The notes: generated by a model not told the origin, from the letters alone. Positions 7,785 to 16,624 are shown, numbered from the stretch's first letter. The stretch is DNA of 64,000 bases from Mesorhizobium hawassense (GCF_003289945.1 NZ_QMBP01000001.1:62001-126000), one strand, 5' to 3'. Numbers and translations: made by a program.

Positions 7785-8959
7785 GCCCTTACATCCTCCA
7801 TCCGCGCTTCAAGGCGCAATACGACCCCAACAACCAGGAATTCTCCATATCCGGGGTGGTTCGGCCGCAGGCGATCGATGAGCTTGGGCCCAGCCTGGCA
7901 TTGCTGCGCGACGCGATCAGTTGTGTGCGCGGCGTCCTCTACGTCAACGTCAAACGCCTGACGCAGATGAACAACGCCGCGTTTCACGCTTTTTCGAGGG
8001 TCATCATTGACGCCTGCCGCGCGCGACCCGATCTCAGGTTCGTCGTCATCACGTCGAGCGTCGTCGGATGGACCTCGCGAAAATTCGGTCGCTTGAGCGG
8101 GATCGAGCCGAACGTCACGGTCGAGGAGTATGATAGCGAATTCTATCCAGGCCAGGGCTTCCTCGAGGAAGGCGGGTTCGTCCCAATCCTGCGCACGCAG
8201 ACAAAGATGACCTGGCGCCACGAGCGCGCCATCCTGCCGCGACACGGCATGAGGCCCGGAATAGTCATGGCCGACATCTGTTGCGGGATCGGCGATTTCG
8301 CCGTGCTCGTGCAGAAAGAATTCCAGCCATCGCGGATCGTCGCCCTCGACCACTCCATATCAAGCCTGGACTACGCCCGGCGAGTGATGCGGGAGTTCGA
8401 TATCCGGGGCATCGAATATACTTATGGCGATGCGTCCGAAATGCTGCTCGACGAAGCGCAGTTCGACTTGGTCACCTGCCGACATTCGCTTCAAATCTTC
8501 AATCGGCCGGAACTCATCCTCAAGGAACTCTACCGCATATGCAAACCCGGCGGGCGGGTCTACATCACCAACGAAAAGAATTCCCATTGCCTCGGCGAGC
8601 CGCGCGCAGAAAGCATTCGTTGGACATACAATGAAGTGGCGAAGCTGTTCGCGCATTTCGAGATGGACGTCGAGCTTGGGCCGAAGAGCAGGCGCTACCT
8701 GATGGAGGCCGGGTTCGAGGACATCCGCGTCGAATCCTTCATGGTCACCAACCTGGACGGCGATCCGCAGGACTTCGCGGATGTCATTGAAGCCTGGGCG
8801 GATGTCTACGCGGGCGAGATGGCTGCCAAACGCGGCGATGGACCGGAGTTCGTCGCACGGTTCCGGCAAGGTTTCCAGGACCACATTTTCGCTGCGCTCC
8901 ACCCCAAGGGTTATGCGGGTTGGCCGATCTGGATCGCATCGGGGCGACGGCCGCAATGA
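7781..8959 (+). CDS. STAS-like domain fused to SAM methyltransferase
   Basis: A 392-residue protein beginning with TTG that overlaps the previous stop (TTGA). Residues 1-125 resemble the free STAS protein at 11885-12241 segment by segment: LYVNVKRLTQMNNAAFHAF corresponds to ITLNLKDLQFLNSSGINLL, and RFVVIT...VGWTSRKFGRL to RLVVRG...IPWQSKSLPNL. The position of the phosphorylatable Ser is occupied by Ala in NNAAF. Residues about 150-300 form a class I SAM-dependent methyltransferase with motif I ADICCGIGDF, an acidic ALDHS motif II and CKPGGRVYI. The ATG of the phosphatase gene overlaps its stop. The substrate is unknown. Confidence 0.8.
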   Translation: MSPYILHPRFKAQYDPNNQEFSISGVVRPQAIDELGPSLALLRDAISCVRGVLYVNVKRLTQMNNAAFHAFSRVIIDACRARPDLRFVVITSSVVGWTSRKFGRLSGIEPNVTVEEYDSEFYPGQGFLEEGGFVPILRTQTKMTWRHERAILPRHGMRPGIVMADICCGIGDFAVLVQKEFQPSRIVALDHSISSLDYARRVMREFDIRGIEYTYGDASEMLLDEAQFDLVTCRHSLQIFNRPELILKELYRICKPGGRVYITNEKNSHCLGEPRAESIRWTYNEVAKLFAHFEMDVELGPKSRRYLMEAGFEDIRVESFMVTNLDGDPQDFADVIEAWADVYAGEMAAKRGDGPEFVARFRQGFQDHIFAALHPKGYAGWPIWIASGRRPQ

Positions 8960-11322
8960 AAGCCGACAACGAGCCCGCACCGCGCTTCGGCCTGCGCTCC
9001 TTTCGGGCGAAATTCGTGTTGGTCGTCGGCGGCGCGGTACTGTTCGATCTCTTGCTGAGTGGTGGTCTGGCGCTTTGGAACGTTCAAAAGCTGTCGCGCG
9101 ACGCCACATCGGAAGTCGGCGAGGGCCTGACTACCGCGAACCAGGAATACATTCGCTCCTATGCCCAGTCCACGGCGACAAGTGTCGACCTGCTGCTCGA
9201 TCGGGTCCATGGCGAAGTCAAGGCGCTGGCCGGCGTGCTGCAGGCCCAGATCGACGATCCGACGAGGCAGCAACAGGTCGGAGCGACCCTTGCACATGGA
9301 GCGCCCGCCTCAGTGAGGATCGTCTACGACGCGCAGGGCAATTGGGCCCAGAATCTGCCTGGCGCGCCGTCCGTAGTGAGCGTCTGGGGCTACCTGCTAG
9401 GCGCCGACCACAATCCGCTACAGGGCGTTCAACAGGAGATAGAAGACAGCGCCGTGATCGATCTCGTCGCGCCGTCTCTCATGGCCAGCGGGTCGTCCAA
9501 GCTACAGATGTATTATATCGGTCCGAAAGAACGGCCGATCTTCAGGACGGTGCCGTATACGAACCAGGCGCAGACCTTCGACCGGCTTTATCCAGGCCAC
9601 AACAAGGCGGAGTTCTGGGAGTTCTTCTTTCCGGGGATCTATGGGTCATGGCAGCAATGGGCCAGCGATCCGGCCTTACGTCCGGTCGCCGACGACATCA
9701 CTCAAACAGCGCCTTACACCGATGCGATCACGGGAAAGCTGATCGTCAGCTTTTTCCACCCGCTGTGGACGCGCGATCGCACCGGCATCGCCGGCGTAGC
9801 GGGTGCGGACATCACTCTCGATCAGCTCGCGGAAGTCGTCGAGCGCGTGAAGATCGCGGAAACCGGGTTCGGCTTCCTCACCATGTCGACCGGCAATGTG
9901 GTGGCAATCAATCCATCGGGCCAGGCGATCATCGGCCTGACTTCATCCAATGATGCGGGCACGCAGGGCGTCACCGGCCTGGAGAGGTCGCTGCGGACAA
10001 GCGCCCAACCGGCCATCGCGTCGCTGCCCCTCGACCAGAACAATGATGGCGTCATTCAGCATATCATGCTCGACAACAACGGCGCGCGTGTGCCTTACAT
10101 CGTCGTCCTCAAGCGGTTGAAGCCGACCAATCTGTGGAGTTCGGGACCGATCAAGTCCGAAACGATGTCGGTCGGGATCGTCGTTCCCGAACGCGAGATT
10201 TATGCCTCCCTGTTCGCCGCGCAGCAGAGTATCTCCCGCGCGACCAATCGCATCCTTCTCTTTCAGGCGGGCGCGATTTTCTTTTCGCTTCTGATTGTCT
10301 TTGCGGCGGTGCTCGGAATTTCGAAGCGGATCACCGCCGGCCTCAGGGCGCTTGCCAGCGCCGCCCAGCGGCTCCAGTCCAAAGACTATTCCGTCCGCGT
10401 GAGCATTCCAACGCGTGACGAGGTTGGAGCGGTAGGCGTCGCCTTCAACCGAATGGCCGAGCAGATCAGCTTTCACACAGAAAACCTCGAGCAACTCGTC
10501 GACGAACGAACCAGGGAGCTCGGTGACGCAAATCAGGAGATTTCCGCGCTCAACGAAAAGCTACGGGACGAGAACATCCGGCTCGGCGCCGAGCTCGCGG
10601 TCGCTAGGCGCATCCAGATGATGGTTCTACCGAAACCGTTCGAGCTCGAAGCGATTCCGGGGCTTGAGATCGCCGCCTATATGCGGCCGGCCGACGAGGT
10701 CGGTGGCGACTACTACGACGTTCTGCAGAACGGATCACGGATCAAGATCGGCATCGGCGACGTGACAGGTCACGGTCTCGAGAGCGGCGTGCTGATGCTG
10801 ATGGTCCAATCGGTTGCACGTGCGCTGCAGGAGACCAACGAAGGGAATCCGCACCAGTTTCTCGATCGGCTAAACAGAGCAATCTACAAGAACATCGAGC
10901 GCACGAACACCGGCAAGCATCTCTCGCTAGCCTTTCTTGACTTTGAGGATGGACGGGTAACGCTATCCGGCCAGCATGAGGACGTTCTCGTCATGCGCGC
11001 GGGCGGGGAAGTTGAACGCATAGATACGCTTGATCTGGGTCTTCCGGTTGGTCTGGAGAATGACATCTCGCAGTTCATTGACACGCGTGACATCGCGTTC
11101 GGCAGCGGTGACGTGATCGTGCTGCACACCGACGGCGTGACCGAGGCGGAAGATGAGGACAAGAGACTATTCGGGTTCGAGCGCCTCTGCCAGAGCGTGC
11201 AAAAACGTCACGGCAGCAGCGCCGAGGACATCAAGACCGGGATCATCGATGATCTGATGGCCCATATCGGTCTCCAGAAAATCCACGACGACATCACCCT
11301 CGTGATCATAAGGCATACATAG
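8956..11322 (+). CDS. Membrane sensor phosphatase: dCache-HAMP-PP2C (SpoIIE/IcfG type)
   Basis: A 788-residue inner-membrane protein. It has membrane helix 1 at about 18-41, a large periplasmic sensor of dCache type (about 45-425, with YLLGADHNP and the typical SFFHPLW...GIAGVAGADITLD segment), helix 2 near 437-460, a HAMP domain, a coiled coil (about 510-560) and a C-terminal SpoIIE PP2C-like phosphatase. Metal-site motifs EVGGDYYDVL, IGIGDVTGHGLESG, VLHTDGVTEAED and DDITLVII are intact. Family knowledge says such enzymes dephosphorylate a STAS antagonist in partner switching. Its ATG overlaps the stop of the methyltransferase gene and the kinase gene follows after 1 bp. The ligand is unknown. 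Confidence 0.92.
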   Translation: MKADNEPAPRFGLRSFRAKFVLVVGGAVLFDLLLSGGLALWNVQKLSRDATSEVGEGLTTANQEYIRSYAQSTATSVDLLLDRVHGEVKALAGVLQAQIDDPTRQQQVGATLAHGAPASVRIVYDAQGNWAQNLPGAPSVVSVWGYLLGADHNPLQGVQQEIEDSAVIDLVAPSLMASGSSKLQMYYIGPKERPIFRTVPYTNQAQTFDRLYPGHNKAEFWEFFFPGIYGSWQQWASDPALRPVADDITQTAPYTDAITGKLIVSFFHPLWTRDRTGIAGVAGADITLDQLAEVVERVKIAETGFGFLTMSTGNVVAINPSGQAIIGLTSSNDAGTQGVTGLERSLRTSAQPAIASLPLDQNNDGVIQHIMLDNNGARVPYIVVLKRLKPTNLWSSGPIKSETMSVGIVVPEREIYASLFAAQQSISRATNRILLFQAGAIFFSLLIVFAAVLGISKRITAGLRALASAAQRLQSKDYSVRVSIPTRDEVGAVGVAFNRMAEQISFHTENLEQLVDERTRELGDANQEISALNEKLRDENIRLGAELAVARRIQMMVLPKPFELEAIPGLEIAAYMRPADEVGGDYYDVLQNGSRIKIGIGDVTGHGLESGVLMLMVQSVARALQETNEGNPHQFLDRLNRAIYKNIERTNTGKHLSLAFLDFEDGRVTLSGQHEDVLVMRAGGEVERIDTLDLGLPVGLENDISQFIDTRDIAFGSGDVIVLHTDGVTEAEDEDKRLFGFERLCQSVQKRHGSSAEDIKTGIIDDLMAHIGLQKIHDDITLVIIRHT

Positions 11323-11323
11323 G

Positions 11324-11884
11324 ATGACAGCGCTGTTCGGTACCCCTGACATTGCAATCGGGATGAAGGAGAGCGTCAGTCGCCTGCGGCTGTTCGATGG
11401 ACCTCTCGACCTGAGTTGGCGACATTGTGCCACGACCTCGGACTTCATTGCCGATCTTTTCGCGTTGCGCTTTCAGTCATCCCGCAACGACTACGTGGAA
11501 GTGCGGCATAGCATTGGATATGTAGTCAACGAGCTCATCGAAAATGCGGTCAAGTTTCGCGCACCGGGTGAGATCGTGATTGAGGCGTCGATGGATTCGG
11601 AGAGCTTCAAGCTGAAGGTGTCGAACGACGTCGATAATGAGAATGCGTCTGAGTTCCAAAGTCTCCTCGCGGACATCACAGTTGGCGACCCCAAAGACCT
11701 GCTGATCCAACGAATTGAAGCGAATGCCGCGAATCCTGATATGGCGGGCTCCGGACTTGGATTGCTGACGTTGATGAGCGACTATGGCGCACGCTTGGCC
11801 TGGATATTCAGCCCCGCCGATAAACGCGATCGGATTTGCCTGGAAACGTACGCCTCCATTCCGATGTCGCAAACGCACAACTAG
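11324..11884 (+). CDS. HATPase_c serine kinase / anti-sigma-type switch protein
   Basis: A 186-residue cytoplasmic GHKL ATPase. The N-box NELIENAVKF is at residues 69-78 and the ATP-lid GSGLGL at 142-147, so ATP binding looks intact. In RsbW/SpoIIAB-like and slr1861-like systems this protein phosphorylates the STAS antagonist. It begins 1 bp after the phosphatase gene and ends directly before the STAS gene, so phosphatase, kinase and antagonist are encoded in a row. It has no histidine-kinase dimerisation region and no membrane helix. Its output partner is not evident from the window. Confidence 0.85.
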   Translation: MTALFGTPDIAIGMKESVSRLRLFDGPLDLSWRHCATTSDFIADLFALRFQSSRNDYVEVRHSIGYVVNELIENAVKFRAPGEIVIEASMDSESFKLKVSNDVDNENASEFQSLLADITVGDPKDLLIQRIEANAANPDMAGSGLGLLTLMSDYGARLAWIFSPADKRDRICLETYASIPMSQTHN

Positions 11885-12241
11885 ATGAAACGAAGCAAGG
11901 CAATGGAAATCAAGACGGATGACTACCGGGTATGGGTCGAAGGAAGTGAGATTTTTCTAGACGGTGCAATGCGGCTTGCCAGTTCGGAGGCAGGTGCGCC
12001 CGTCATGGCTTTGGCAAATAGGGTCCTTGACTCGAATCCTTCGACCATTACGCTCAATTTGAAGGACCTTCAATTTCTTAACTCTTCCGGCATCAATCTG
12101 CTGGCGAAATTCACGATTGAGGTGCGCAAGCATCCCCATGTCCGTCTCGTCGTGCGTGGAACGCCCGACATACCCTGGCAATCGAAATCATTGCCGAACC
12201 TGAAGAAGCTGCATCCCGCCCTGGTGCTTTTGATGAATTAA
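11885..12241 (+). CDS. STAS-domain antagonist protein
   Basis: A 118-residue STAS protein. LNLKDLQFLNSSGINLLAKF carries the expected phospho-acceptor position (Ser67/Ser68 before Gly69). In partner switching the phosphorylated form is inactive and the dephosphorylated form captures its partner. The ATG directly abuts the kinase stop; ATG 11903 is an alternative start. It is the last gene of the six-gene block. Residues 80-100 (RLVVRGTPDIPWQSKSLPNL) are also found, in modified form, in the STAS part of the methyltransferase fusion upstream. Confidence 0.85.
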   Translation: MKRSKAMEIKTDDYRVWVEGSEIFLDGAMRLASSEAGAPVMALANRVLDSNPSTITLNLKDLQFLNSSGINLLAKFTIEVRKHPHVRLVVRGTPDIPWQSKSLPNLKKLHPALVLLMN

Positions 12242-13164
12242 TCGGTTGTCAGAAAGGCAATGCGCCTCTGCAATCGTCAGCTGGCTGAGGCGGCGATGAA
12301 AGGCGCCAACCGAGATCGAAGCAACGCCCGATGCGCTTCGGCGCACGCGTTCTTGGGTCTTGCGGTCGCTGGTCGTGCTCCGACATAACCAAGCGCGATT
12401 TCGGGACCGCGACCGTATGCCCGCCGATGAAAATCACGAGATCAGCTGCTTAGCCAAGCAGTAACGGCTCACACCCGACTGCGTTCGGGAACTGATCGGC
12501 GTTGTCTATGCTGTTCCTCCTGATGGACAGACAACCGCAGCCTGCAGGAATGCTTCCCCTTTTCTCTCTCTACGCATCAGCTAACAGAACGCACAGCTGT
12601 GTGAGATTGAATCAACGTCGAGGGTCGCGTTCTCATCGTCACGCCGCGGAACGGGCATTTTCGTGCCGTCGGTGGAAAAGTAGCGAGCCTGTCGCCCGAT
12701 GACGCCGAAGTGCATGTCGCTGGCGTTGCCTATCAGGAGCACAGGCAGGCGGCATAGCGCAAGCAAGCCGCAGAGAAGTGCCAGAACGCGAGACGCGCGT
12801 GGGTGCCTGAGCACTCCGTAGGGCTCCATGACAAGACCGGCGGCCGATGTATACTGTTGGGGAATGGACACTTGAAAACCTCGGCCGCCGGCACTGGGCG
12901 TGGCGCGCCAATAAAGGCGCATACTCAGAGTCAGGCGTGATTGGATCGCCTTCAATCAGGTTGCCCGTTTATTGTGAACAAGCGGTTACTTTTCATGGGG
13001 TCAGCCCGTACCAGCAAGACTTGTGATCCACTATGGCAGCAGCGCCGGCCCCCGATCCCAATCCATCGGGATGACGGTACTTTTCGGAAGGGGAGGCTAC
13101 ACGCCGTGGTCTCAAGGAAAGCTCCGATTGACCCACAAAGCCGGGAGGACTTGGCCTGCAGCTA

Positions 13165-13446
13165 TTATGATTGTAGCAAGGCGCCACCATATCGCGCCCA
13201 TATCCGATCGCAGTCCCATTTTCTCAGGCTCGGCCTCCCTGGCAACCCATAGAGGACCATCGCACCGCGAACATCGTAGCCGAGCACCGACGCGTTGGCT
13301 ACGAACTGGATGGCTCGCCCCAAGCTGAGGGTGCTGAACCTAGCTTCGGTTTTGGTGGTGAGATCAACGACACCAAGAATTTCCGCATCGCTTCCTCTGC
13401 CGGCCAAAACGGCTGACGAGATCGCATCGTCCAAGGCAAGAAGCAT
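13165..13446 (-). CDS. Possible small hypothetical protein
   Basis: A frame of about 93 codons whose first two thirds (LLALDDAISSAVLAG, EILGVVDLTTKTEA, LGRAIQFVANASVLGYD) has a balanced composition, unlike its surroundings. The frame is open further upstream, to 13746, but that extension reads as noise. I do not recognise a family, and there is no clear ribosome site or operon partner. It may be a small gene or a remnant. Confidence 0.25.
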   Translation of the reverse strand: MLLALDDAISSAVLAGRGSDAEILGVVDLTTKTEARFSTLSLGRAIQFVANASVLGYDVRGAMVLYGLPGRPSLRKWDCDRIWARYGGALLQS

Positions 13447-13640
13447 GGCAGGTCCCCGTAAACGCATTCTAACTTTGGCGCGCGGAATTGGTTCCGCGCC
13501 CGGCACGGAAGATGGCTTCCCGCAGGGAATGGATTGGCGTCCGTCCGCGGTCAAAGACCGACAGGGAATTGAAAGAGCTACTGTCGACATTCGCGCAAGA
13601 AGCGTGGCGGGGTCAGAATGGCGGATCGGAACCGGCGACG

Positions 13641-13674
13641 CGCGACGGAATCCAGAACGCGACGGAATCCAGAA
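13641..13674. repeat. 17-bp perfect tandem duplication
   Basis: CGCGACGGAATCCAGAA occurs twice head to tail with no spacer. It lies in apparently non-coding DNA and looks like a local replication-slippage duplication. No further copy was noticed nearby. Confidence 0.8.
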
Positions 13675-13841
13675 AATGAAGCGGGAGATCGGCGCCGCGA
13701 GCAAGCTCTCAACCTTAACAAATGAGGAGGCGGACAGTTGCCTCAACGTTCATACTAGAATGCTCTAGGCTCCCGAACTGAGAGCAACCACCTTTGCCCG
13801 CTGGCTTCGGCCGGGGAACTTTTGGACGTTGAGCAGAAAAT

Positions 13842-14012
13842 ATGACGCCGAACACGACAGCGCTGGAGCGGGCGTTTTCCCTAGCGGAATCCGGCAAGTA
13901 TTCTACCGTACAGCACATTCGCGACACGCTTCGGCGCGAAGGTTATGACGTCCAGCAGCTCACAGGCAAAAGCCTGATTAAGCAATTGCGGGAGATCATC
14001 CGCCGCACCTGA
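13842..14012 (+). CDS. Small hypothetical protein, 56 residues
   Basis: The frame opens MTPNTTALERAFSLAESG and continues with YSTVQHIRDTLRREGYD and a basic C-terminus ending REIIRRT. It is an even, helical, charged sequence that looks like a real small cytoplasmic protein, possibly nucleic-acid binding because of its Arg/Lys content. The upstream GAGCAGAAAAT is only a weak ribosome site. It is first of three short frames on the same strand that end at a strong hairpin. Function unknown. Confidence 0.6.
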   Translation: MTPNTTALERAFSLAESGKYSTVQHIRDTLRREGYDVQQLTGKSLIKQLREIIRRT

Positions 14013-14026
14013 TCGGAACTTAAAAC

Positions 14027-14149
14027 ATGGAAGAGCATTTCTTAGCCATCTTCAGTGACAAAGAAACTGTGATCGTCGAAGCTTGCCTGCTGGTTGCCGT
14101 GCCCGTGTCGATCGGCATGGCCGTTCTATCGGCTGGCCTCTTCCACTGA
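14027..14149 (+). CDS. Possible 40-residue single-pass membrane peptide
   Basis: The frame starts MEEHFLAIFSDKETVIVEA and continues with a hydrophobic stretch (CLLVAVPVSIGMAVLSAGLF) long enough to span the membrane once. It begins 14 bp after the 56-residue gene. Its TGA overlaps the ATG of the next short frame (ATGA), an arrangement typical of coupled genes. It is too short for certainty and no family is recognised. Confidence 0.35.
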   Translation: MEEHFLAIFSDKETVIVEACLLVAVPVSIGMAVLSAGLFH

Positions 14150-14277
14150 TGAGCACGCGAGGCACCATTTTCGTGCCCAGTTGGATCCCTAACAACGTGT
14201 CGGACCACACTGGCATGGACGTGCTGGCAGTAGCCGAGATGGTGGACGAGCTATTCCTCGCACCGGCTGGGCGATAA
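14149..14277 (+). CDS. Possible 42-residue small protein
   Basis: The frame reads MSTRGTIFVPSWIPNNVSD then HTGMDVLAVAEMVDELFL and ends APAGR. Its ATG overlaps the stop of the preceding membrane-peptide frame. It ends seven bases before a strong hairpin, which places it last in a possible three-gene micro-operon. No family is recognised. It is supported only by overlap, composition and the hairpin. Confidence 0.3.
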   Translation: MSTRGTIFVPSWIPNNVSDHTGMDVLAVAEMVDELFLAPAGR

Positions 14278-14307
14278 GAAAAAGCCCCCTCGAGAGTTCG
14301 AGGGGGC
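14278..14307. terminator. Strong hairpin, terminator-like in both directions
   Basis: GCCCCCTCGA (14284-14293) pairs perfectly with TCGAGGGGGC (14298-14307) around a four-base loop. A run of A lies on the left flank, so the T-run needed for intrinsic termination is on the minus strand. On the plus strand a weaker ATTTGTTT follows. It closes the three small frames on the plus strand and could also stop minus-strand transcripts from the kinase gene at 14714. Confidence 0.7.
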
Positions 14308-14713
14308 CGCATTTGTTTGAGCGGTGTGGCTCGGCGAACGCGATCTCGTTCGGCCTCGATGTCGTTATAGGGCTCTGCGGTGGAGTCGAACCCTGTCCAG
14401 AGGCCCGCCTCGTAAGCGCTACGCCGCTCGTCAATATTGACGGAACGCTCTCCACACAGGATCCGTTCCGCCTCGCCGGTAAGCCGATCATCCACCCTGG
14501 CTCTCACCAGACTAACGCCGCGGCGCGCGCCCCGCATAGGCCTGGAACAGCTTGACCGCGCCGTTGTTCGCGTCTTGCTGCATCTTCACCCTTGGCTCCG
14601 GCATCTCGATCAATACGTCCATTCGACGAGGCCGCTGCAAGCGATGGCATCTGATGTTTGCATAATGTCTGCATTGGGCCGCGTACGGACAATATGGAGG
14701 AGCGGCTCGGCCA
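14308..14713. other. Intergenic stretch without a recognisable gene
   Basis: About 400 bp between the hairpin and the 3' end of the sensor kinase gene. Frames are short and Arg/Pro-rich on both strands. I see no RNA gene, repeat or convincing ORF. Confidence 0.5.
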
Positions 14714-16231
14714 TCAGGGCGAGAATCTTTCAATATCGATCGTGATCTCAAGGACAATTCCGGTGGCGTCCCAATCTCGCACGACTCTGCCAAGCTCACT
14801 CGCCGCGGCGCGGATCAAGCGGCTGCCGAAGCCTTCGTCTTCGGTGGCGACCGGAGGTGGCCCTCCAACCTCTCGCCACTGGACAATCACCTTACCGTCG
14901 CTGTTGGAGCAAGTGATGTCTATCCAGCCGGCGGCTGCCGAGAGGCAGCCATGTTTGGCAGCGTTGGTGGCGAATTCATGTAGCAAGAGAGAAAGCGGCG
15001 TGATCATCGCCGGAGGCGCCGGCAGATCGATGCCACTGATCGTGAAGCGGGGATGTTCGTCGGTTCCCTGGCGGTATGGCTCGAGGATTGCGGCGATCAA
15101 TGCATGTAGGCTCGTCGCGACGTGAACCGAAGGGCCAGTCGCGGGGAGCATCGTCAGCGCATGCGCCCGCGCGAGGGCGCTGAGGCGGTCGGAAACGGTG
15201 GAGGCGAGCGCGGCCGGGGTTTCAGCGGCTGGCGCGCTCAAATTGACGATGGTGCGTGCGATGGCAAAGAGATTCTTCACGCGGTGGTCCATCTCGCGAA
15301 GCAGCAGCTCTCGCTGCTCATGCGCGCGCAGCCGTTCGGAAATGTCACGGCCGATCTTGGAGACACCGACGATCGCGCCGGACGCGTCCGCGATCGGGGA
15401 AGCGGTCAACGAGATGGGAATGCTGCTGAAATCCTTGCGCAGGCGAACGGTCTCGAAATGCCCGACATGCTCGCCATTGCGAATGCGCCCCAGAATCTCG
15501 CGCTCCTCGTTCTGGCGATCGGGCGGTATCAGCGCCATGAGAGGACGTCCGACCATTTCCTCGCGGCCGTAGCCGTAGAGCCGCTCGGCGCCGCTGTTCC
15601 AGTCCGTGACGATGCCATCCATATTGGTCGCGATGATTGCATCATCCGAGGATTCGACCAGCGCGCTCAGTCGCGCTGCTGTCGTTTCCGCCCGCTCCCG
15701 TTCGATCGCAAAGCCGAGCTGACGGGCAATGGTCAACGCCAGTTCGCGTTCACGATCGCCGAAGCGGTGGGGTGCCGGGTAGTAGACCATGAACTTGCCG
15801 ATGAGCTCGCGGGAGCTGGCAAGCGGGATAAAGGCCAACGCTTGGATACCCTCGCCAAGGACGATGTCGATGAGCTGCCGAGATTCACCGCTGAGACGAA
15901 TATCCTCGACAAAGATTGGCTCGGCGTCGTGCTCATTGCAGGTCCAAGGTGTGTGACCGTTGACGGCCCTGCGATAGTCTTCAGAGAGAGAGCGCCACGC
16001 GACAAAGCTCATGACGCCATGGTTGTCGAATCTCAGGATCGAGGCGCGAGACGAACCGAGGGCGTCGCATATGGCATCCAGAGCTGCATCATAGATCTCG
16101 TCAAGGCCGTTGGCCCGGTAAAGTCGGTCGGTGAGACGAAAGAGGACGGCTTGCTCGCGGACAATATCGCCGTCGGCAGGCTTAAGCTGGCCTCGCCCCA
16201 TGCCCGCATTACTCACGGCCCCGTGCTGCAT
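14714..16231 (-). CDS. GAF-PAS HWE-family sensor histidine kinase
   Basis: A 505-residue soluble kinase with a GAF domain (about 35-180), a PAS domain (about 187-300) and an HWE/HisKA_2 kinase core. The phospho-acceptor is His316 in EMDHRVKNLFAIA. The N-box is LLLHEFATNAAKHG (414-427) and the diagnostic WxE is W452-R-E454. HWE kinases are widespread in Rhizobiales and often sense light, redox or general stress, but the sensor domains here show no identifiable cofactor site. It has no transmembrane helix. No response regulator is encoded next to it, so it is an orphan within the window. Confidence 0.88.
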   Translation of the reverse strand: MQHGAVSNAGMGRGQLKPADGDIVREQAVLFRLTDRLYRANGLDEIYDAALDAICDALGSSRASILRFDNHGVMSFVAWRSLSEDYRRAVNGHTPWTCNEHDAEPIFVEDIRLSGESRQLIDIVLGEGIQALAFIPLASSRELIGKFMVYYPAPHRFGDRERELALTIARQLGFAIERERAETTAARLSALVESSDDAIIATNMDGIVTDWNSGAERLYGYGREEMVGRPLMALIPPDRQNEEREILGRIRNGEHVGHFETVRLRKDFSSIPISLTASPIADASGAIVGVSKIGRDISERLRAHEQRELLLREMDHRVKNLFAIARTIVNLSAPAAETPAALASTVSDRLSALARAHALTMLPATGPSVHVATSLHALIAAILEPYRQGTDEHPRFTISGIDLPAPPAMITPLSLLLHEFATNAAKHGCLSAAAGWIDITCSNSDGKVIVQWREVGGPPPVATEDEGFGSRLIRAAASELGRVVRDWDATGIVLEITIDIERFSP

Positions 16232-16624
16232 GGCTCCATCCCACGGGTGGCTCTATTGAAGTTCGACCATCCTTGACCAGATATCACTGCGTCCAGGTCC
16301 AGGCCCCTGGATTGCCGACTACGACCCCAAAGCCAAACAATATGCGCCTTGCGCAGTTTCGCAATAGGGACTTCGGCCGTGACGATGGTTAGGATCGCCA
16401 GTCGTTGTGGCTTGCTTGGACCGGGTTTTAGACCGAGTTCAGGAACAATGCCCGGCGATTCGACGCCAGAAGCTGGCCGAATTGCTACGCCGTCAATTTG
16501 CGAGCGAGGCAGTGCGGTGGCATCTGCTTGGGCTTCAGACCTTTCACGTTGAAAAAGTGTTGCCCGATCGACTTAAGACGTTGCTGGACCACCTCGCCAA
16601 AAAGGAAGACGGTAGGCTGCGGCA
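16232..16624. other. Intergenic stretch, no clear gene
   Basis: Nearly 400 bp between the divergently oriented kinase and nuclease genes. A plus-strand frame from 16407 (AELLRRQFASEAVRWHLLG and onward) is somewhat protein-like, but it overlaps the nuclease start and turns irregular. I do not call it a gene. Promoters for both neighbours should lie here. Confidence 0.5.

Larger units (their letters stand above)
12242..13841. other. Gene-poor 1.6-kb stretch
   Basis: I find no convincing intact gene here. Frames are short and the translations irregular. Three remnants are worth noting. A startless open frame lies at 12611-12757 (+), running RVLIVTPRNGHFRAVGGKVA and onward to a stop. A possible short frame lies on the minus strand at 13165-13446. 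A perfect 17-bp tandem duplication lies at 13641-13674. The stretch looks like decayed accessory DNA between two functional blocks. Confidence 0.6.

Noticed and set aside
14320..14410. Possible tRNA or small structured RNA after the strong hairpin
   Set aside because: No cloverleaf, anticodon arm or conserved T-loop could be formed. Only scattered short pairings are present.
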